Shown here in pieces: positions 6,001-6,956 of a DNA stretch of 6,956 bases. The DNA comes from an uncultured Armatimonadota bacterium. GTDB lineage: Bacteria; Armatimonadota; Armatimonadia; Armatimonadales; Armatimonadaceae. Each line of letters starts with the position of its first letter. Position 1 is the first letter of the stretch. The stretch lies in contig CAIYBQ010000263.1 of the NCBI GenBank assembly GCA_903924445.1, positions 1 through 6,956 of the forward strand. The letters are read 5' to 3'. The translations under genes and the position numbers were made by a program. The notes beneath the pieces are model-generated. The model was not told where the DNA came from and made no database searches. It worked only from the letters and a program-made list of their open reading frames with translations.

Positions 6001-6956
6001 ACGGACAGTTTCTGCCGCTCGAGTAAGGCACTCGCCAAGAGGTGCATCAGCTGCTGCGCAGCGATGGTCTTTGTCGAAGGTTCGAAACGGCTTACGACAG
6101 ACTGCGCGTTGCAGAGCACGAGCTGCGTCGTCTCTGACCCAAATGCGCCATGCTCGGTTGCGATATTGTTTCCGACAACAAAGTCGCAGCCCTTAGATGC
6201 GCACTTTCGAATCGCTTCCGGGCCCGGGTCGCCAGCCTCTGCGGCAAAACCAACAATGAGCTGGTCCTCGCGGCGATCTGCTACAAGGGAGTGGAGTACA
6301 TCCGGGTTTTCGATGAGCTCAAGCACCGGAGGGCCATCCGACTTCTTATGCTTTCCCGTCAGCGGCTGCGAAACACGGTAGTCCGCGGGCGCAGCGGCCA
6401 TGATGACCAAATCTGCAGTCTTGGCGATGGGCCCCGTTGCATCCAGAAGGTCATTCGTCGTCGTAACATCAACGCGATTGATACCGGCAGGCATCGGGAC
6501 AACACCCGGCCCGCAGATGACATCGACAGAGGCTCCAAGGTCAAGAGCCGCCTGCGCGAGCGCAGCACCCATTTTGCCAGAGCTCGCATTGCTGATGAAA
6601 CGAACGGCATCGATAGGCTCACGCGTTCCACCCGCCGTAATCAGCACGCGCTTGCCTTTTAGGGGCTGCTCTTGTTGCGCTGTAAACAACGCATTCAGGA
6701 AAGAAAGGATGTCCTCTGTTTCCGCGATTTTGCCATCCCCGACCGCGCGGCAGGCCAGCTGTCCGTGCCGGGTTGGGATGAACTTAATGCCACGCTCCAT
6801 CAGGATGGCTACATTTGCCTGCGTTGCAGGGTGCTCCCACATTTGCGTGTTCATCGCCGGACTGACCACCACCGGTACCGTTGCCGCAAGGCAGGTCGCG
6901 GACACAATATCGCTACACAAGCCATGTGCAAGATTCGCCAGGGTGTTCGCGGATGC
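5997..6956 (-). CDS. coaBC: bifunctional phosphopantothenoylcysteine decarboxylase / phosphopantothenate--cysteine ligase, C-terminal part (5' end outside window)
   Basis: The minus-strand frame is open to the window edge and reads ASANTLANLAHG at 6956-6921, a good match to the CoaC nucleotide-binding core, so about 320 residues of a usual roughly 400 are visible. CoaC, a flavin-dependent decarboxylase, is shown by SPAMNTQMWEHPATQ (with the catalytic Asn) and by GQLACRAVGDGKIAE, which carries the conserved Cys of the substrate flap. CoaB follows after a short linker: GKRVLITAGGTREPIDAVRF, then FISNASSGKMG, AAAPADYR, and GKHKKSDGPPVLELIENPD with its lysines. Together they turn 4'-phosphopantothenate into 4'-phosphopantetheine, the step after the pan gene products and pantothenate kinase. 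The gene converges on panC and shares four bases with its stop, leaving no intergenic terminator. The Leu codon TTG at 6920 is internal and not a start. Confidence 0.95.
   Translation of the reverse strand, partial: ASANTLANLAHGLCSDIVSATCLAATVPVVVSPAMNTQMWEHPATQANVAILMERGIKFIPTRHGQLACRAVGDGKIAETEDILSFLNALFTAQQEQPLKGKRVLITAGGTREPIDAVRFISNASSGKMGAALAQAALDLGASVDVICGPGVVPMPAGINRVDVTTTNDLLDATGPIAKTADLVIMAAAPADYRVSQPLTGKHKKSDGPPVLELIENPDVLHSLVADRREDQLIVGFAAEAGDPGPEAIRKCASKGCDFVVGNNIATEHGAFGSETTQLVLCNAQSVVSRFEPSTKTIAAQQLMHLLASALLERQKLSV

Noticed and set aside
1..6956. CRISPR array, insertion sequence, tRNA or defence genes
   Set aside because: I saw no regularly spaced repeats, terminal inverted repeats, transposase motifs, cloverleaf sequences or defence-family proteins.

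Overview
The window is a stretch of ordinary-looking bacterial chromosome, estimated by eye at about 55% GC. It has tightly packed genes in two blocks. The first block (1-3757, + strand) encodes a surface or exported cytochrome-type module: the C-terminal part of a DUF1549/DUF1553 (planctomycete-cytochrome family) protein, an exported c-type cytochrome/WD40 beta-propeller protein, and a small translationally coupled TPR-like protein. The second block is pantothenate/CoA biosynthesis: panD, panB and panC on + (3990-6000) and the 3' part of coaBC (dfp) on - (5997-6956), which converges on panC with a 4-base overlap.

DUF1549/DUF1553 proteins and cytochrome-WD40 fusions are abundant in Planctomycetota, Verrucomicrobiota and Armatimonadota. 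One of these phyla, perhaps Armatimonadota, is my best guess for the host. This is an inference from gene families only. No rRNA or tRNA is present to settle it.

PanD makes beta-alanine from aspartate, PanB makes ketopantoate, and PanC joins beta-alanine to pantoate to give pantothenate. CoaBC later adds cysteine to phosphopantothenate and decarboxylates the product. The window therefore holds most of the vitamin B5 branch plus one CoA step; ketopantoate reductase and pantothenate kinase are not seen. panD/panB share ATGA, and panB/panC overlap by 4 or 13 bases, so the three are probably one translationally coupled transcript.

Two observations stand out. (1) The leader and first 38 codons of panD are tandemly duplicated with a period of about 166 bp. 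The upstream copy is a 43-codon remnant in which the catalytic lysine is glutamine. (2) The pentamer GGATG is strongly over-represented: 48 occurrences on + and 19 on - by hand count. Codon context explains part of this, but it could also mark an uptake-signal-like repeat. I saw no CRISPR array, insertion sequence, tRNA, defence system or other clearly new system. No gene-free gap exceeds 300 bases.
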